A DNA stretch of 64,000 nt from Candidatus Paraburkholderia kirkii (GTDB lineage Bacteria > Pseudomonadota > Gammaproteobacteria > Burkholderiales > Burkholderiaceae): assembly GCA_001189345.1 (NCBI GenBank), contig LFKV01000039.1, positions 1-64,000 on the forward strand, in the 5' to 3' direction. This document shows, piece by piece, positions 49,450-58,875 of this stretch (positions are counted from its first letter, which is position 1; the number at the start of each line of letters is the position of its first letter). Both the position numbers and the translations under genes were made by a program. The notes under the pieces are model-generated. The model did no database searches and had not been told where the DNA came from. It saw only the letters and a program-made list of their open reading frames with translations.

Positions 49450-49773
49450 ATGAGCACCGTCACGCAGCACCGCGCGCCGCAATTCGTCCGTCTCGCCAAG
49501 CAGGAGCGCGCGCATGTCTCCTTCGTACTCGATGGCGTCCCGACGCAGGCGCTCGCCGGCGACACGCTTCTGACCGCCATCCTGCTGCAGCAGCGGCACG
49601 TGCGCCACAGCGAATTCAGCGGCCGGCCGCGCGCAGGCTTCTGCCTGATCGGCGCGTGTCAGGACTGCTGGGTGCGCGGCGAGGACGGCCGGCGGATGCG
49701 CGCCTGCTCGATGCGCGTCGAAGCCGGCATGCGTGTCATGACGAGCACGGCAAACGCGGGAGACGAGCGATGA
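49450..49773 (+). CDS. (2Fe-2S)-binding subunit of an amino-acid/opine oxidase (HcnA/SoxA-like)
   Basis: The 107-residue ferredoxin-like protein is complete. The cluster ligands are Cys in AGFCLIGACQDCWVRGEDG (three Cys with spacing x4, x2) and Cys in MRACSMRV. Proteins of this size form the small subunit of heterotrimeric flavin oxidases such as hydrogen cyanide synthase, opine oxidase and octopine dehydrogenase. Its gene overlaps the next FAD subunit by 4 bases (ATGA), typical of the complex. Partners on both sides are broken, so it has probably lost its role. Confidence 0.85.
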   Translation: MSTVTQHRAPQFVRLAKQERAHVSFVLDGVPTQALAGDTLLTAILLQQRHVRHSEFSGRPRAGFCLIGACQDCWVRGEDGRRMRACSMRVEAGMRVMTSTANAGDER

Positions 49774-51176
49774 GCGACGCGCATCGGGTGGTGATCGTCG
49801 GCGCGGGACCGGCCGGGATTCGCGCGGCGGAGACGCTCGTCGCGGCGGGCATCTGTCCGGTGGTCATCGACGAGAATGCGCGCTGGGGCGGGCAGATCTA
49901 TCACCAGCCGCCCGCCGATGCAGGTTTCATGCGCCCGAAGTCCGCGCTCTACGGCTTCGAGGCGAGGAAAGCCGAAGCCGTGCACGACGCCATGACGAGG
50001 CTGCTGCCGAACATCGACTACCGTCCCGACACACTCGCCTGGGCTTGCGAGCAGAACCGCCTCGATACGATCCACGCGGGCCGTGAAGCGAGCGTGCCGT
50101 TCACGCACCTGATCGTCGCGAGCGGCGCGACCGATCGCGTCGTGCCGTTGCCCGGCTGGACGCTCGCGGGGTCTATACGCTCGGCGGCGCGCAGGTTGCG
50201 CTGAAGGCTCAGGGCTGCGCGATCGGCTCGCGCGTCGTGCTGGCCGGCACCGGGCCGCTGTTGTATCTGGTCGCGTATCAGTACGTGAAGGCGGGCGCGC
50301 AGGTCGCGGCCGTGTTCGGATACGAGTCCGCTTCCGCGTCAGATCGCCGCCGCGCCGCGCATGTTAAACCAGCCTGCGACGTTCGCCAAAGGGCTGTATT
50401 ACGCGGGATGGCTGCAGGCGCGCGGCGTGCGCATCGAGCGCGGCGTGACGCTTCTTGCGATCGACGGCGACGATGCGGTGCGCGGCATTCGCTGGCGCAC
50501 GCGCCGCGGCGCCTCACACACCCTCGATTGCAATGCCGTCGGCCTCGGTTTCGGCCTGCGCCCCGAAACGCAGCTCGCCGATCTCGCCGGATGCCGCTTC
50601 CGCTTCGATCCGCTCAACCGCTGCTGGCTGCCCGAGCGCGACGCCGCCGGGCGCGGCTCGGTGCGCAACGTTTATCTCGCGGGCGACGGTGCGAGCGCCG
50701 ATGCCGCCGAGCTCGCCGGACGCCGCGCCGCGCTCGCGCTGCTCGAAGACATTGGCATCACGTCGAATCAGCGGGAGGCGCGGAAGCTCGAACACGAACT
50801 CGATCGCATTGCCGCGTTTCGCGCGGGCATCGAGCACGCATTCGCGCCGCCCGTGAATACCGCGCAAGACTGGCCCGACGATCTCGTCGTCTGCCGTTGC
50901 GAGGAAGTCGCCGCCGGCACGATGCGCGCGTGCATCCGCAGCGGCCTCGCTACGGAAGTCAATCGCCTGAAGGCGCTCACGCGCATCGGCATGGGCCGCT
51001 GTCAGGGCCGTATGTGCGGCGAGGCCGCCATCGCCCTGCTCGCGGCCGAAACCGGCAAGCCACTCGCCGACGTCGGCCGCCTGCACAGCCAGGCGCCCAT
51101 CAAGCCGATTCCGATCACGCCGATGCTCTACGACGACGGCGTGCAGGTGCAGCCCGAGGAAGCCCACGATGAGTGA
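49770..51176 (+). pseudogene. FAD/NAD(P)-dependent oxidoreductase (HcnB/SoxA alpha-like), frameshifted
   Basis: VVIVGAGPAGIRAAETLVAA is the FAD motif, followed by DENARWGGQIYHQPP and THLIVASGATDRVVPLPGW. The frame is lost near 50170 and again near 50335. The second dinucleotide motif (RVVLAGTGPLLYLVAYQYV) and a long clean C-terminal part follow. The C-terminus has a BFD-like 2Fe-2S site, VVCRCEEVAAGTMRAC with MGRCQGRMCG. Repaired length about 465. It is the large subunit of the oxidase complex. Confidence 0.84.
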
Positions 51177-51826
51177 TGCGCGTCATTACGATGTGGTGAT
51201 CGCGGGCGGCGGTCTCGTCGGTTCGTCGACGGCGCTCGCGCTCGCGAAGCAAGGCATGCGCGTCGCGCTCGTCGAACGACGATTCTGCGGCGCGCAGGCG
51301 AGCGGCGTGAACTACGGCGGCGTGCGCACGTAGGGACGCCCCGCCGAGCAACTGCCGCTCGCCGTGCGCGCGCGGCGCGTGTATGGCCGCCTGCCGGAGC
51401 TGATCGGCATCGACGGCGAACTCGCGGTGTCGGGCCATCTGCGGCTCGCGCGGCGCGAAGCCGATCTCGACGTGCTCGACCGATGGCCATGCGAATCCGC
51501 GTCTGGTGTCGCCCGGATTCGCGCATGCCGCGCGACGTGCGGGCGCCGACGTGCGCGAGCAGACCGAGCTGGCCGACCTCGTCTTTGACGGCACACGCTT
51601 TCAGATGCGCGCGGGCGGCGAGCGCATCAGCGCCGACTGGCTCGTCAACAGTGCGGGTGCGTGGGCGAATCGCATCGCGGACAGTTTCGGCGAAACGGTG
51701 CCGATGAAGCCCACCTATCCGAACATTTGGGTGACCGAGCCGCTGCCGCGCTTCATCGGCCACAGTCTCGGCGTGGTGGGCGGCGGCATCTATACGCGCC
51801 AGGTCGAGCGCGGCAACTGCGTGATC
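51169..51826 (+). pseudogene. FAD-dependent oxidoreductase (HcnC type), N-terminal part, nonsense and inversion
   Basis: YDVVIAGGGLVGSSTALALA is the FAD motif and GAQASGVNYGGVRT the active-site region. TAG at about 51331 replaces Gln of the VRTQGR motif, and a frameshift lies near 51487. The frame continues through DWLVNSAGAWANRIADSFGE and PTYPNIWVTEPLPRFIG to RQVERGNCVI, where the inversion breakpoint falls. Its C-terminal part is on the minus strand at 47992-48346. Start ATG overlaps the upstream gene end. Confidence 0.83.
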
Positions 51827-52165
51827 TCCGTCTGCGGATCGAGCCGCTGCAGCGCGGTCCAGACCGGAATCACCATGAACGGCAGCATCACGTGCACGAT
51901 CGCGAAGATCGTATAGAGCAGCTTGTACGGGTCGAGGCCGAACACGCTCAGCAACTGATTTACCAGCCCGTTCACGTTGAGTAGCATGCTCCAGCCGAAC
52001 GCGCGCACGACCACCGACACGAGCAGCGGCGCGAGGATCGTCAGCAGAAAGACGGAGCGCCACGGATCGCCCATGCGCGACAGGATGTACGCTTCGGGCG
52101 TGCCGATCACGACGCACAGGAGCGTGACCAGCGCGGCGATGCCGAACGTGCGCAGAAAGAAGCCA
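51823..52165 (-). pseudogene. ABC transporter permease 1 (PotB type), N-terminal part outside the inversion
   Basis: FGIAALVTLLCVVIGTPEAY, then ILSRMGDPWRSVFLLTILAP, VVRAFGWSMLL and VMLPFMVIPVWTALQRLDPQ are the first three membrane segments of a spermidine/opine-type permease. The breakpoint at 51823-51826 cuts it, and the second half is at 48343-48654. At its 5' side the first membrane region is lost and the sequence is joined to the ATPase gene within a short ambiguous overlap near 52165. Confidence 0.8.
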
Positions 52166-52516
52166 CTGACTGCCGAGAAAGAAGCGGCTCGTCACCCGGC
52201 CCGGCAGACGTCCGCTGCCCGCCGTGCCGAGCCTCAGCTTTTCCGGGCGGATGCACACGGTGACGGCACCGCCGACGCCGATCGCGCGCTCGCGCTCCGG
52301 CAGTTGCGAAGTCGAGCCGGTCTCCGCGAGATCGTGGCCGAGATCGATGCGAATGGCGTCGCCGTCGCGCGCGACGATCGTGCCGCGCAGCATGTTGGTC
52401 TTGCCGATGAATTGCGACACGAAGCTCGTCTCGGGACGCTCGTAGGCGCGATAGGGCGTATCCACCTGCGTGATGCGGCCGGCTTCCATCACGACGGCAT
52501 GCGCTTCGCGGAGTGA
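52166..52516 (-). pseudogene. ABC transporter ATP-binding protein (PotA type), C-terminal TOBE part only
   Basis: The fragment begins in EAHAVVMEAGRITQVDTPYRAY, the end of the nucleotide-binding domain, then SFVSQFIGKTNMLRGTIVAR and the TOBE domain with VCIRPEKLRLG. All Walker motifs are missing because the gene is cut at 52516 by an unrelated AT-rich scar. The 3' end is fused to the permease gene. It was the first gene of the minus-strand transporter/oxidase operon. Confidence 0.82.
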
Positions 52517-52590
52517 AACCGGACATTTCTAATGAGCCCAAAACCCGACATTACTAAAAAGCTCTGACATCAAAAATGTTGATAATTAAC
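52517..52590. other. Possible IS end (scar) between ABC ATPase and sigma factor genes
   Basis: AT-rich sequence with repeated words: ACCGGACATTTCTAATGAG, then ACCCGACATTACTAA and CTGACATCAAAAATG. Spaced repeats of CCGGACAT-like words are common inside the ends of some IS families (IS21-like is my guess). No transposase gene remains. Confidence 0.4.
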
Positions 52591-52591
52591 A

Positions 52592-53849
52592 TTATGTAAA
52601 GTCAAACTCCCGCTCCCGCGCATTCTTCGCAAGCGATACCGCGCGCTCGAACTCCACACGCGCCTCATCCTTGCGTCCCAGCTTCGCCAGCAGATCCGCG
52701 CGCACGCTCGGTAGTCAGTGATAGTTCTTGAGCGCAGGCGCATCGCGCAATGCGTCGACGACCGGAAGCGCTTCCTCGGGCCCGTACGCCATGCTCACCG
52801 CGACCGCCCGATTCAGCTCGACCACCGGCGTCGGCGCGATCTGTATCAGCGCGTCGTAGAGCGCGACGATCATCGGCCAGTCGGTGTCGGCGGCGCGCGG
52901 CGCGCGCATGGCACGCCGCGAGCGCCGCCCAGCGCCTCCGAACGCCGCAAGGCCGCGAGCCCGCGCCGGATCAGGAGCGGATCCCAGCGGCTGCGGTCCT
53001 GATCCGGCAACAGCACCGGCCGGCCTTGCCGGTCGACCCGCGCCTTCGTGCGCGACGCCTGAATCTCCATCAGCGCGACCAGCCCGTGAATCTCGCTTTC
53101 GTCGGGCATCAGCTCGGCGAGAATGCGCCCGAGCCGCAACGCGTCTTCGCACAAGCCCGGACGCATCCAGTCGTCGCCGGCGGTCGCCGAATAGCCTTCG
53201 TTGAAAATCAGATAGATGACTTCGAGCACCGACCCGAGCCGCGCCGCGCGCGCGTCTGCCTTCGCACCGCGAACGGCACGCGGGCCGCCGAGAGCGTGCG
53301 CTTTGCCCACACGATGCGCTGCGCGATGGTCGGCTCCGGCACGAGAAACGCACGCGCGATTTCATCGGTCGTCAGACCGCCGATCAGGCGCAGCGTCAGC
53401 GCAGCGCGCGCATCGACCGACAGCACCGGATGGCACGCCGTGAAGATGAGCCGCAAAAGATCGTCGCCGATATCGTCCTCGCGCGCGGCATCGAGCGCAT
53501 CGACGAAATCGGGCGTGACGTGCGCCTCCTGCGCGTCGAGATCGCGCCCGTACTCCTCGTGCTTCCTCGCATGCAGCGCGTGCTGCCGCAGACGGTCGAG
53601 CGCCTTGTTCCTAGCTGTCGTCATGAGCCACGCTCCTGGCTTCTCGGGCACGCCCGTCGCGCTCCAGTGCTCCAGAGTGGCGACGAACGCGTCCTGCGCC
53701 AACTCCTCGGCGAGCGCGACGTCGCGCACGACCCGCGCCACGCTCGCGATCACCTTCGCGGACTCGATGCGCCATACCGCGTCGATGGCGCGCCGGGCAG
53801 CATCGTCCGCGGCCCCGGTCCCGCCGATCCTGTTCTGGCGCCCGCTCAC
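52592..53849 (-). pseudogene. ECF sigma factor, ECF42 type with C-terminal TPR-like domain, frameshifted
   Basis: Sigma regions: RDVALAEELAQDAFVATLEH (region 2) and RLIGGLTTDEIARAFLVPEP with TIAQRIVWAKRTL (region 4). The long C-terminal extension follows: VLEVIYLIFNEGYSATAG, LMPDESEIHGLVALMEIQ, TDWPMIVALYDALIQIAPTP, VVELNRAVAVSMAYGPEEAL. Frameshifts lie near 53280 and 52920. A TGA at about 52715 replaces Tyr in YHYLPSVRADLL. The true end is EFDFT at 52592. It starts at GTG 53849, overlapping the VOC stop. This group is typically paired with DGPF/YCII proteins, and one follows the VOC gene. Confidence 0.85.
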
Positions 53850-54244
53850 GCTGCTTCCGGGTTCATGTACACGAGCTCCCATATGTGCCCGTCCGGATCC
53901 TCGAAGCCGTGGCCGTACATGAAGCCGTGATCCTGCGGCTCGCGCGGCGCGCGCCCGCCCGCGGCGACGGCCTTCGCGACGAGTTCATCGACCTCCGCCC
54001 TGCTCTCGCACGACAGACACACAAGCGTTTCGGTGCCGCTATGCGCATCGGCAATCGGCTTTTCGGTGAAAGTCTGGAAGAACTGCTTGACGAACAGCAT
54101 CGCGTGGATGTTTTCGCCGATGACGAGGCACGCGGCGGCGGCGTTCGTAAAGGCCGCATCGAAGCTCATGCCGAGCGCCTTGAAAAACGTCATCGAGCGT
54201 TTGAGATCCCGAACCGGCAGGTTCACGAAAATCTGCTTGTGCAT
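53846..54244 (-). CDS. VOC (glyoxalase/bleomycin resistance) family protein
   Basis: The complete 132-residue protein is a vicinal oxygen chelate fold: QIFVNLPVRDLKRSMTFFKA, LGMSFDAAFTNAAAACLVIG and the closing GFMYGHGFEDPDGHIWELVY with a conserved metal-site Glu. Close relatives annotated as extradiol-type or glyoxalase-like have no known substrate. The ATG at 54244 precedes a clean frame; the stop overlaps the sigma gene start by 4 bases, so the two form one operon with the YCII gene upstream. Confidence 0.88.
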   Translation of the reverse strand: MHKQIFVNLPVRDLKRSMTFFKALGMSFDAAFTNAAAACLVIGENIHAMLFVKQFFQTFTEKPIADAHSGTETLVCLSCESRAEVDELVAKAVAAGGRAPREPQDHGFMYGHGFEDPDGHIWELVYMNPEAA

Positions 54245-54340
54245 GGTGCATTTCTCCAGTTTGGAAAACGGCGTCTGCGATGCGAGGAGGCTCGATCGAG
54301 GCCATCGAATGCACGACGAACCGGGTACGGAGAAATCGAC

Positions 54341-54660
54341 TCAAGAATAGCAAGGCCCCACCTTGCGGACTTCGATGGTGCACCACGCCGCAGCCGGGCA
54401 TTCGGCGGCAATTGCGACCGCTTCCGAGTGCGTTTCGCAGTCGACGAGGAAAAAACCGCCGATCATCTCCTTGGCTTCGGCGAACGGACCGTCGATGATC
54501 CTCGCGTTGCCGCCGGTGCCCGTGACGCGCGCCGCGTCCTTCAGCGACGTCAACGATTCGCACGCCTGCAGCACCCCGCGCGCCTTTAATCCATCGGCAA
54601 ACTGCGCCATCTGACGATAGGCCTCGCGCCCTTCTTCCTGCGTGCGCTGGCCACGCTGCT
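54341..54660 (-). pseudogene. YCII/DGPF-domain protein, N-terminus cut
   Basis: The signature RIIDGPFAEAKEMIGGFFLV is present, with EEGREAYRQMAQFADGLKAR before it and VAIAAECPAAAWCTIEVR after it. The stop is at 54341. The first residues before GQRTQEEGRE no longer match the family and are antisense to the aldo/keto reductase fragment, so a deletion has removed the start. This type of protein normally accompanies ECF42 sigma factors, and the order YCII-VOC-sigma supports that pairing. Confidence 0.75.
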
Positions 54661-54663
54661 TCA

Positions 54664-54940
54664 CCGGCGCGGTCGGCAAGGCGGGCGCGATGTACACCGA
54701 GCGCTACTGGCACGAGCGCGAGTTCCACACCATCGAGCAGATCAACCGGATCGTCGCGCCGACCGGGCGCTCGCCTGGGTGCTGGCGAATCCGGCGGTGA
54801 CCTCGGCGATCATCGGCGCGAACCGGCCCGATCAGCTGGACGAGACGCTTGCGGCGGTCGATCAGCCGATCGATCCGGAGATCAAGGCGAAGCTCGACGA
54901 GGCGACGCGCGAGTACCACTTCGGCGACGCGCTGCGCTGA
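54664..54940 (+). pseudogene. Aldo/keto reductase, C-terminal fragment
   Basis: The plus-strand fragment shows ERYWHEREFHTIEQINRIVA, a frameshift near 54768, then AWVLANPAVTSAIIGANRPD, the NADP-binding end of aldo/keto reductases, and QLDETLAAVDQPIDPEIKAK with a stop at 54938-54940. About 250 N-terminal residues, including the catalytic tetrad, are deleted. It is convergent with rarD. Confidence 0.8.
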
Positions 54941-55816
54941 TTTTTCCGGGCCGCGCGCGCCCGATAGAACCTTTCGAGCGAATAAATCGCGAGCGCGGTC
55001 TAGATCGCGCCGTAGCCGATCAGCTGATTGTGCCCGAAGAATTCCTGGTAGATCATCACGCCGATCAGCAATTGCAGCGTCGGCGTGACGTACTGGATGA
55101 GCCCGAGCATCGACAGCGGAATGCGCCGCGCGCCCGCCGCGAAGAGCAGGAGCGGCACGGCGGTCACGGGTCCGGCCGCCGCGAGCAGCAGTTTCACGCC
55201 GGGCGACGCCTGCGCGAAACCACTGCCGCCGTGCGAGCTCAGGAAAAACAGATAGAGCAGCGCGACCGGGCACAGCAGCATGGTTTCGAGCGTGAGCCCT
55301 TCGAGCGCGCCGAGCGATGCAGTCTTGCGCAGGAGGCCATAGCCGCCGAAAGTCAGCGCGAGCGCGAGGCTGATCCACGGCGGCGCACCGTTCACCCACG
55401 TCAGCCACAGGACGCCGAGCGCGGCGATCGTCACCGCGATCCACTGCACGGGCCGCAGCCGCTCGTGCAGGAACGCCATGCCGAACAGCACGTTGACGAG
55501 CGGATTGATGAAGTAGCCGAGGCTCGCCTCGACGATGCGCCCGTCGTTCACCGCCCAGATATAGATCCCCCAGTTGGCCGAAAGCAGCACGGCGCTCGCC
55601 GCGAAGCGCGCGAGCAGGCGCCTGTCGCGCAGCACGGGCCCGAGCCACTTCCACTGGCGGCGCGCCGTCATCACGATGAGCAGGAAAACCATCGACCACG
55701 CCATGCGGTGGGCGAGCATCTCGACCGCGCCGATCGAGTGCAAGGCCTTGAAGTAAATCGGAAAAAGGCCCCCAGATGGCAAAGGCCGCGAATGCGTAGA
55801 CGACGCCTGGATTCGT
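54941..55816 (-). pseudogene. EamA/RarD-type membrane transporter, nonsense, frameshift, probable start-codon loss
   Basis: The repaired protein (about 290 residues, ten membrane segments) begins NPGVVYAFAAFAIWG. It then changes frame near 55770 to FPIYFKALHSIGAVEMLAHR, GIYIWAVNDGRIVEASLGYF and LIGVMIYQEFFGHNQLIGYG, a RarD signature. TAG at about 55003 replaces Trp in the AIWTALAIYSLERFY motif. The codon before NPGVV reads ACG, one step from ATG. Substrate is unknown. The 3' limit is approximate, next to the aldo/keto reductase stop. Confidence 0.8.
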
Positions 55817-56101
55817 TGTTCGATGCGTTGGGCGGGAATGCCGCGCACGAACGATCGGCTCGTTCGCGGCCGGCCGCTTGCCGTTGGTCCGGAAAGCGTT
55901 CCGCAAGGAATAGAAGCCGGATTTTAGTCGACGCACGGGGGTGGGCTCCAGCGGCGATCGCATCCTTTTGCGACCCGTTTCACGAACCCTTGGGCCGATT
56001 CGTGCTCGAACCCTGTGCGCGCAAGCCTTCCGAGGGGCCGGGCCAGCATGGCCCGACCTTGCCGATCGCCGTCAGCGATCCCGCCTGCCTACCATTCGCC
56101 A

Positions 56102-57157
56102 ATGAATAATCACACCCTCCAACAGAATTTCTTCCATATCCTGCTGTTCGTCGTCACGCTCGCGCTCGCGTGGGTGCTGCTGCCATTCTTCGGCGCCATC
56201 TTCTGGGGCGCGATTCTCGCCATCCTGTTCCAGCCGATGCAGCGCTATCTCGCGGCGCGGTTCGGCAAGCGCCGCAATCTCGCCGCGCTGGCCACGCTGG
56301 CTGCGGCGATTCTCATCGTCATCATTCCGCTGGCTATCGTCGCCGTGACGCTCGTGCAGGAAATCGCCCTCGTCTATGCGCGGATCAAGAGCGGCGAGCT
56401 GAATTTCGGACTGTACTTCCAGCACGTGCTGCACGCGCTGCCCGTCTCCGCGCAGCAACTGCTCGGGCGCTACGGCCTCGACGACATCGTGGGCGTGCAG
56501 CGGCGGCTGATGGAAGGCGCCGCGCAGATCAGCCAGTTCGCGGCGGCCCAGGCGCTGTCGATCGGGCAGAACACGTTTCAGTTCGTCGTGAGCTTCGGCG
56601 TGATGCTGTATCTGGTGTTCTTTCTGCTGCGCGACGGCGGCGAGATCGGCCGGCGCATCCGCCGCGCGATTCCGCTCGATCCCGAGCCCAAGCAGCACCT
56701 GATCGCGAAGTTCACCACCGTGGTGCGCGCAACCGTCAAGGGGAATATCGCGGTCGCGGCGGTGCAGGGATTCCTCGGCGGGCTGATCTTCTGGATTCTC
56801 GGCATCAACGGTTCGCTGCTCTGGGGCGTGCTGATGGCGTTTCTGTCTCTGCTGCCGGCGGTCGGCGCGGCCATCGTCTGGGCGCCCGCCGCGATCTACT
56901 TCTTCATGACGGGCCAGATTTTCAAGGGACTGATTCTCGTCGCGTTCTGCGTCGTCGTGATCGGACTCGTGGACAACGTGCTGCGCCCGATTCTCGTCGG
57001 CAAGGACACGAAGATGCCGGACTGGGTCGTGCTCATCTCGACCCTCGGCGGCATGACGCTGTTCGGCATCAACGGCTTCGTGATCGGGCCACTGGTCGCG
57101 ACGCTTTTCATGGCGAGCTGGGACCTGTTCTCGCAGGACGAGGTTGGCAACCAGTAG
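56102..57157 (+). CDS. AI-2E family transporter (PerM/TqsA-like)
   Basis: The complete 351-residue inner-membrane protein has paired N-terminal helices (FFHILLFVVTLALAWVLLPF, IFWGAILAILFQPM), a soluble middle part and the conserved C-terminal block KGNIAVAAVQGFLGGLIFWI, LGGMTLFGINGFVIGPLVAT. Members include a quorum-signal exporter (TqsA) and Na/H or general permeases, so the substrate is open. ATG 56102 was chosen as the first Met before the first helix. It ends just before a strong hairpin. About 285 bases upstream hold no visible gene. Confidence 0.9.
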   Translation: MNNHTLQQNFFHILLFVVTLALAWVLLPFFGAIFWGAILAILFQPMQRYLAARFGKRRNLAALATLAAAILIVIIPLAIVAVTLVQEIALVYARIKSGELNFGLYFQHVLHALPVSAQQLLGRYGLDDIVGVQRRLMEGAAQISQFAAAQALSIGQNTFQFVVSFGVMLYLVFFLLRDGGEIGRRIRRAIPLDPEPKQHLIAKFTTVVRATVKGNIAVAAVQGFLGGLIFWILGINGSLLWGVLMAFLSLLPAVGAAIVWAPAAIYFFMTGQIFKGLILVAFCVVVIGLVDNVLRPILVGKDTKMPDWVVLISTLGGMTLFGINGFVIGPLVATLFMASWDLFSQDEVGNQ

Positions 57158-57160
57158 ACG

Positions 57161-57189
57161 AAAAAAAAACGGCTCTGGATGCCAGAGCC
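57161..57189 (-). terminator. Rho-independent terminator of the prkA-yeaH-spoVR operon
   Basis: On the minus strand a GGCTCTGG / CCAGAGCC stem is followed at once by a run of nine T. It lies 26 bases after the spoVR stop. The A-run on the plus side means it is strongest for the minus strand but may also stop transcription from the AI-2E gene. Confidence 0.88.
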
Positions 57190-57214
57190 GGGGTGGTTCG
57201 AATGCCTGTGACGT

Positions 57215-58738
57215 TCAGCGCGAATTCGGCGCCACATAACGGCACTCGAACCGCTTCCTGACCGTTCCGTTCTCATCGACGCTTTCCAGATAGACGTCGA
57301 ACTGCCACAAGCGCGCCATGTGCTTGAGCACCTCGTCGCTGTCGTTCGACAGATGCCGGTTGTCGGTCATGAAGTGACGCAGCGTCAGGCTGCGGTCGCC
57401 GCGCGTGTTGACCGAATACACCTGAATGTTCGGCTCGCGATGGTGAATGTCGTATTGCCGCGACAATGCCTGGCGCACATAGCGATAGCCGCTGTCGTCG
57501 TGAATGGCCGACACTTCGAGCGCGTCGCGCATGTCGTCGTCGAGAATCGAGAAGAGACGCATCTCGCGGATCAGGTGCGGCGACAGATACTGCGCGATGA
57601 AGCTCTCGTCCTTGAAGTTGCGCATCGCGTAGTGCAGGGATTCCAGCCAGTCGCTGCCCGCGAGATCCGGAAACCACTCGCGGTCCTCGTCGGTCGGGTT
57701 TTCGCAGATGCGGCGGATGTTGCTCATCATCGAAAAGCCGAGCGCGTACGGATTGATGCCGCTGTAATACGGCTTCGTCACCGGCGGCTGATACACTACG
57801 TTCGAATGCAAGTGCAGGAACTCCATCATGAAGCCGTCTTCCAGGCGGCCTTCGTTGTAGAGCGTGTTGAGCAGCGTGTAGTGCCAGAACGTCGCCCAGC
57901 CTTCGTTCATGACCTGCGTCTGGCGCTGCGGGTAGAAGTACTGGCCGATCTTGCGCACGATGCGGATGACTTCCCGCTCCCACGGCTCCAGGAGCGGCGC
58001 GTTCTTTTCCGCGAAATACAGCAGGTTTTCCTGCGGTTCCGGCGGGTAGCGGCTTTCGGTTTCTTCCGGCGAAGGCTCCTTCCCCTCCGGCAGCGTGCGC
58101 CAGAGCTCGTTGACCTGCGACTGCAGATACGCCTCGCGCTCGCGGCGCATCGCCGCTTCCTTCGCAAGCGACAGCTTCTGCGGGCGCTTGTAGCGGTCGA
58201 CGCCGTAATTCATCAGCGCGTGGCACGAGTCGAGCAGTTCCTCGACGCGGTCGAGGCCGTAACGTTCCTCGCACTCCGCGATGTAGTTCTTCGCGTACAC
58301 GAGGTAATCGATGATCGCGTGCGCGTCCGTCCAGAGACGGAAGAGATAATTGCCCTTGAAGAACGAGTTGTGCCCGTACGCCGCATGCGCGATAACGAGC
58401 GCCTGCATCGTCATGGTATTTTCTTCCATGAGATACGCAATGCAGGGATTCGAATTGATGACGATCTCGTACGCGAGGCCCATCTGCCCGCGCCGATAGC
58501 TCTTTTCCGTCGAGAGAAAGTGCTTGCCGAACGACCAGTGCCGGTAATTCACCGGCATGCCGACGGACGCGTAGGCGTCCATCATCTGCTCGGCGCTGAT
58601 GATCTCGAGCTGGATCGGATAGACGTCGAGCCCGTAGCGGTTCGCGACGCGCGAGATCTCGGCGTCGTACTCCTCGATCAGCTCGACCGTCCAGTCCGAC
58701 GGGCACGGCAGCGGCCGCCGCTTTTCTGCAACATTCAT
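57215..58738 (-). CDS. spoVR: SpoVR family protein (YcgB)
   Basis: The complete 507-residue protein is typical of the proteobacterial SpoVR/YcgB family: WTVELIEEYDAEISRVANRY, YRHWSFGKHFLSTEKSYRRG, GLAYEIVINSNPCIAYLMEE, AHAAYGHNSFFKGNYLFR, VMNEGWATFWHYTLLNTLY and DNRHLSNDSDEVLKHM. The several conserved His/Glu residues suggest a metal site. Molecular activity is unknown; the gene is repeatedly found with prkA and the VWA-like gene in stress responses. ATG 58738. No frameshift or nonsense change. It lies 137 bases after yeaH in the same direction, and the terminator follows. Confidence 0.95.
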   Translation of the reverse strand: MNVAEKRRPLPCPSDWTVELIEEYDAEISRVANRYGLDVYPIQLEIISAEQMMDAYASVGMPVNYRHWSFGKHFLSTEKSYRRGQMGLAYEIVINSNPCIAYLMEENTMTMQALVIAHAAYGHNSFFKGNYLFRLWTDAHAIIDYLVYAKNYIAECEERYGLDRVEELLDSCHALMNYGVDRYKRPQKLSLAKEAAMRREREAYLQSQVNELWRTLPEGKEPSPEETESRYPPEPQENLLYFAEKNAPLLEPWEREVIRIVRKIGQYFYPQRQTQVMNEGWATFWHYTLLNTLYNEGRLEDGFMMEFLHLHSNVVYQPPVTKPYYSGINPYALGFSMMSNIRRICENPTDEDREWFPDLAGSDWLESLHYAMRNFKDESFIAQYLSPHLIREMRLFSILDDDMRDALEVSAIHDDSGYRYVRQALSRQYDIHHREPNIQVYSVNTRGDRSLTLRHFMTDNRHLSNDSDEVLKHMARLWQFDVYLESVDENGTVRKRFECRYVAPNSR

Positions 58739-58875
58739 TTTGCCTTCCTTGTGCGCCTCGTCTGCCTCGGCGGACGCATTGCGTTGCCCGGTCTCGGGGC
58801 CCAGTCTGGAAACAACACGATCGTCCGTGCCTTCCAGCCGATACCCGCGCGTCTCGTTGTGCAAATGCCTCGTCG

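Larger units (their letters stand above)
48343..51826. other. 3.5-kb inverted segment bounded by GATC
   Basis: Two genes are each split with halves on opposite strands at the two ends of this segment: an ABC permease (51823-52165 minus plus 48343-48654 plus) and a FAD oxidoreductase (51169-51826 plus with 47992-48346 minus). Turning the segment round restores both reading frames exactly and puts the whole operon on the minus strand in the order ATPase, permease, permease, ferredoxin-like subunit, HcnB-like, HcnC-like. Both breakpoints share the 4-bp palindrome GATC. Confidence 0.85.
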
